Of a stretch of 7,453 nucleotides of DNA, positions 4,912 through 7,453 are shown one piece after another. Where the stretch lies: assembly GCA_017431185.1 (NCBI GenBank), contig JAFRLP010000538.1:1-7453 (forward strand), given 5' to 3'. The notes under the pieces are model-generated. The model ran no database searches, was not told where the DNA came from, and saw only the letters and a list, made by a program, of their open reading frames with translations. Each line of letters starts with the position of its first letter. The stretch's first letter is position 1. The position numbers and the translations under genes are program-made. Source of the stretch: Victivallales bacterium (lineage in GTDB: Bacteria; Verrucomicrobiota; Lentisphaeria; Oligosphaerales; Oligosphaeraceae).

Positions 4912-6365
4912 AGAATAAGGAGTTTCCTGTGAATGCCAAAAAGGGATTTTTAACCATGCTGGTCATCCTGCTGTTCCCGTTGTGTGGCTGTTTCGTGGCC
5001 ACTCGAGGCGTGGCGGTGGTGGATGTCCCGGACTGCGGGGAGACCATCCAGACGAAGTACCGCTACTATTGCATCGCCAAGGAGGACTATGACTGTTGGT
5101 TGCAGGGTGAGCCGGCCAAGGCATATTCCGAGGCGTTAGCGAAATATGGTGCCGAGCATGTTAGGAGTAATTATTATAAGACTTTAAAAGAACACTCTTG
5201 GGTTCACACCTCTTTCAAAAAAAGCATGCCAGAAATTTTCTCCGACGATGGAATACCGATTATTGTCGACGAGAGTATAAGTGACGGTGGTGGCGGCTTA
5301 GGGTGGTGGTTTCTTTTGGGATCGATGACATTGGACACAGTAGCTCCAATGCATTATTGGTCAACAAGAAAAGCCAGCTACAACTTTTGGCTGGCCGGGC
5401 TTCCTGCTAAACAGACACGGAGGGAAATTCATGTCTCCTCCTGTGGTTCCTTTGCACAATCTTTTATTCTCCCCTGGGCGCTGCTCTTTTTCCATGACAC
5501 GCCAAAACGCGAAAACTATCCTGGTTTTGAAAAAGGCAAGATGTTTTCAGACCAGAATCATTATGAGTGTTTTATATGGGTTTTATCGGGCAAATCTCCA
5601 GAAGATTATTTGGTTGCCTACGGTCGCCATGTTCCATTGAAGGTAAGTTGTTACGGCATTGCCTATCGCCTCAAGGAGATGGAGGAGGCCGGAATCATCA
5701 CCGATGAAAATGTCCGGCTCGGTGCGGAGTTGCATGCCCGGCGCAGGAATGCCAAGCGACAGGTGCAGCAGAGGAAAACTGCCGAGAAAGCCGCGTTACA
5801 GCCAACTGCCCAACCCGCTCGACAGGCCAATCCGCCTTCTCCGTCGGCCTCGCCTTCTCCGCAGCCTAAATCGCCCCCCAAGCCCAAATACACTTTGGAA
5901 AGCCTGGAATGGAACGACCAGAAAGATTTTGAATGCGAATTCTCAATGATATTGAATGACAACTTCACCATGAAGGACTACTCCGTGGTGATGCAGGACA
6001 TCATTGTCTTCCTGCGGGACGCCTACATCCAAATGCATCCCGGGACCAATGCCAATTCGCTGGTCGTGGACGCCAGGCCTTCTCTGAAGAATGGCCGGAT
6101 CATTGGCCATGCGGCCGTGCTGAGCCTTGCCGTCGAGCGGCTTGAATACGATGCGGCCACCCGCCGCGGAAAGCTCGCGGTGCGCTTCAATCCCGGGCAG
6201 GTGGAGGAGGCTCGCGTTTACATCCGCCGGAACATCGAGACGCTCGTGCGCGACAAGAACATCGCGCTGGTCACCGGCCAGCTGCCCCCGGCGGCCACCT
6301 ACTACCTGCTGGACGAACAGATTGTCGACGGCAATTTGATGGAAATCGGGTTCAAGACGGAGTAG
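4908..6365 (+). CDS. Paralog 2: intact multidomain lipoprotein of unknown function
   Basis: I do not recognise this family. From the first ATG it is 485 aa. GTG 4929 (residue 8) is more likely the start, since AAGGAG (4917-4922) lies six bases before it; that gives 478 aa. The signal MNAKKGFLTMLVILLFPLCGC ends in lipobox LCGC, so Cys28 (Cys21 from GTG) is probably lipidated and the protein envelope-anchored. Residues 29-245 form a divergent domain with GETIQTKYRYYC (44-55), FSDDGIPIIV (111-120), a hydrophobic patch around 131-145 and ILPWALLFF (187-195). RLKEMEEAGIITD (254-266) resembles a SHOCT motif. It is followed by a basic helix and a Pro/Ser linker (298-327). Residues 328-485 are the conserved C-terminal domain, with NIETLVRDKNIALVTG (442-457). 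It overlaps paralog 1 by 4 bp and precedes paralog 3 by 4 bp, consistent with one operon. Codons 80-230 are AT-rich (5161-5220 has 18 G+C of 60) while the C-terminal end is GC-rich. Confidence 0.85.
   Translation: MKNKEFPVNAKKGFLTMLVILLFPLCGCFVATRGVAVVDVPDCGETIQTKYRYYCIAKEDYDCWLQGEPAKAYSEALAKYGAEHVRSNYYKTLKEHSWVHTSFKKSMPEIFSDDGIPIIVDESISDGGGGLGWWFLLGSMTLDTVAPMHYWSTRKASYNFWLAGLPAKQTRREIHVSSCGSFAQSFILPWALLFFHDTPKRENYPGFEKGKMFSDQNHYECFIWVLSGKSPEDYLVAYGRHVPLKVSCYGIAYRLKEMEEAGIITDENVRLGAELHARRRNAKRQVQQRKTAEKAALQPTAQPARQANPPSPSASPSPQPKSPPKPKYTLESLEWNDQKDFECEFSMILNDNFTMKDYSVVMQDIIVFLRDAYIQMHPGTNANSLVVDARPSLKNGRIIGHAAVLSLAVERLEYDAATRRGKLAVRFNPGQVEEARVYIRRNIETLVRDKNIALVTGQLPPAATYYLLDEQIVDGNLMEIGFKTE
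4917..4922 (+). promoter_or_regulatory. Ribosome binding site that favours GTG 4929 as the paralog 2 start
   Basis: AAGGAG, six bases before GTG 4929. It lies inside the codons that would follow ATG 4908, which has no good site of its own. Using GTG removes seven residues and leaves a compact lipoprotein signal peptide. Confidence 0.65.
5889..6126 (+). repeat. Near-identical 238-bp repeat, copy in paralog 2
   Basis: Aligned without gaps to 7216-7453 (offset 1327), I count five mismatches in 238 bases, about 98% identity. The block codes for the first half of the C-terminal domain, starting at YTLESLEW. The second copy runs into the window edge, so the true right end of the repeat is unknown. 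Confidence 0.92.
6359..6362 (+). promoter_or_regulatory. Ribosome binding site of paralog 3
   Basis: GGAG, overlapping the last codon of paralog 2 and seven bases before ATG 6370. Placement suits translational coupling of the two genes. Confidence 0.6.
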
Positions 6366-6369
6366 CATC

Positions 6370-7453
6370 ATGGAATTGGATTCCCAAAGGAAATTCGGCC
6401 TTTTCGCCTTCCTGACTGGCCTTGGGGCAATGCTGTTGTGCGGTTGTGCCCATACGCGTGTGGTAGTGACGGCCGATGTGCCCGATTATGGGGAGACCAT
6501 TCAGACGAAATACCGCTACTACTGCGTCATGGCCTCGGAATATTCCGATTGGCTCGAGGGAAGCGATGGAAATTTCTACGACAAAAACAAAACCATGTAT
6601 CATTGGTTTCCAAGGGGTTTTGTATGTACTCTGCAGGGACTGAACAGCTATCTTGCGGCTTGCCTGCCGGAGGTGTTTTCCGAAGACGGCATCCCGATTG
6701 TCCTTGAGTCTAATCCGGATGGCACTGATTATGGCAAAGGTGATACGGCGACGGCTATTTTTACATTTTTTCTCTGTGAAGTGAGTGGGGGTATTTTGCC
6801 TTGCCTAATGGGTAATGGTGAGGCCGAGAATTCATTTCGGGTCTGGCTGGCAGAGTTGCCTGACCAAACCATGCGGGAGTTTTCGATTCATGTCCAGAAT
6901 CGGATGGCTGTCTCAGTTACCAGTCCAATTGGCCTGATGTGCTACCGCCACACGCCTGTTTCAAAGGATACGCAGAGCGAGAAGGTATTTGTAAGCCATG
7001 CGTGGATAACACCTTCCGATTTAAAAATCGCATTCCCGTATGCCCTTGCCGCCCGCCTCAGGGAGATGGAGGAGGCAGGAGTCATCACCGACCGGAATAT
7101 CCAAATCAGCAAGGAACTACGTGCCTTTAGGGTGGTGGAAGGCAAGGCGGGGCTGCCGGACGCACCTGCTTCTGAAACCGCAGTTCAACCGTATTTTGCA
7201 TCGCCCAAGTCGAATTACACCTTGGAAAGCCTGGAATGGAACGACCAGAAAGATTTTGAATGTGATTTCTCAATGATATTGAATGACAACTTCACCATGA
7301 AGGACTACTCCGTGGTGATGCAGGACATCATTGTCTTCCTGCGGGATACCTACATCCAAATGCATCCCGGGACCAATGCCAATTCGCTGGTCGTGGACGC
7401 CAGGCCTTCTCTGAAGAATGGCCGGATCATTGGCCATGCGGCCGTGCTGAGCC
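6370..7453 (+). CDS. Paralog 3: lipoprotein of the same family, 3' end outside window
   Basis: The frame is open from ATG 6370 to the window edge, 361 codons with no stop. The signal MELDSQRKFGLFAFLTGLGAM runs into LLCGC, so Cys26 is the predicted lipid site. The domain order matches paralog 2: GETIQTKYRYYC (41-52), FSEDGIPIVL (103-112), RLREMEEAGVITD (229-241), a shorter linker with fewer prolines (about 255-282), then the C-terminal domain from Tyr283. Between the GIPI and SHOCT-like motifs it is very different from paralog 2 and from paralog 1. From codon 283 on it is almost base-for-base identical to paralog 2. By analogy about 120 residues should be missing beyond the edge. Function is unknown; envelope location is inferred from the lipobox. 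Confidence 0.85.
   Translation, partial: MELDSQRKFGLFAFLTGLGAMLLCGCAHTRVVVTADVPDYGETIQTKYRYYCVMASEYSDWLEGSDGNFYDKNKTMYHWFPRGFVCTLQGLNSYLAACLPEVFSEDGIPIVLESNPDGTDYGKGDTATAIFTFFLCEVSGGILPCLMGNGEAENSFRVWLAELPDQTMREFSIHVQNRMAVSVTSPIGLMCYRHTPVSKDTQSEKVFVSHAWITPSDLKIAFPYALAARLREMEEAGVITDRNIQISKELRAFRVVEGKAGLPDAPASETAVQPYFASPKSNYTLESLEWNDQKDFECDFSMILNDNFTMKDYSVVMQDIIVFLRDTYIQMHPGTNANSLVVDARPSLKNGRIIGHAAVLS
7216..7453 (+). repeat. Near-identical 238-bp repeat, copy in paralog 3
   Basis: This is the second copy of the block at 5889-6126. The five differences are in codons for Thr (silent), Cys (silent), Glu/Asp and Asp-Ala/Asp-Thr, so only two residues change. Identity stops sharply at the linker on the left side. 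Confidence 0.92.

Overview
The window looks like chromosomal DNA from a Gram-negative bacterium. It carries lipobox signal peptides and an outer-membrane-type LpoB-like lipoprotein, next to ordinary housekeeping genes. Codon use in the housekeeping genes is GC-rich, while the intergenic DNA and parts of the lipoprotein genes are AT-rich. I cannot place it taxonomically from sequence alone. A PVC-type bacterium (Verrucomicrobiota/Lentisphaerota) is only a guess.

Left part (1-2213), housekeeping. The 3' end of clpB (second AAA+ module and C-terminal domain of the disaggregase) reads rightward and stops at 731. A strong intrinsic terminator follows at 755-790. Converging on it, a two-gene leftward unit encodes hisI (PR-AMP cyclohydrolase) and then hisG (long-form ATP phosphoribosyltransferase), each with a clear ribosome binding site. 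Between the convergent 3' ends lies a 9-bp tandem array with eight phased CTAG cores. It begins at the hisG stop codon and repeats an in-frame TAG.

Middle (2214-2728), about 515 bp with no convincing protein gene but dense in structure. It holds an 11-bp inverted repeat whose arms form divergently pointing extended -10 boxes, one toward hisI and one toward the lipoprotein cluster. It also holds a 26-bp perfect palindrome, and a long rod-like hairpin (2481-2609) ending in a T7 tract that could be a small RNA or a leader/attenuator.

Right part (2729-7453), a rightward lipoprotein cluster. It starts with an LpoB-like lipoprotein (204 aa). Three tandem paralogs of a family I do not recognise follow: paralog 1 (broken by at least two single-base frameshifts), paralog 2 (intact, 478 or 485 aa) and paralog 3 (361 codons, cut by the window edge). 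Each has a lipoprotein signal, a divergent AT-rich N-terminal domain, a conserved SHOCT-like motif, a variable linker that is Pro-rich in paralogs 1 and 2, and a conserved C-terminal domain. The C-terminal domain DNA of paralogs 2 and 3 is about 98% identical over 238 bp although their N-terminal domains are highly diverged. That points to recent gene conversion or domain shuffling, and this mosaic cluster is the most unusual thing in the window. Tight spacing (31 bp, 4-bp overlap, 4 bp) suggests one operon. A role in the cell envelope, possibly alongside the LpoB-like protein, is inference only.
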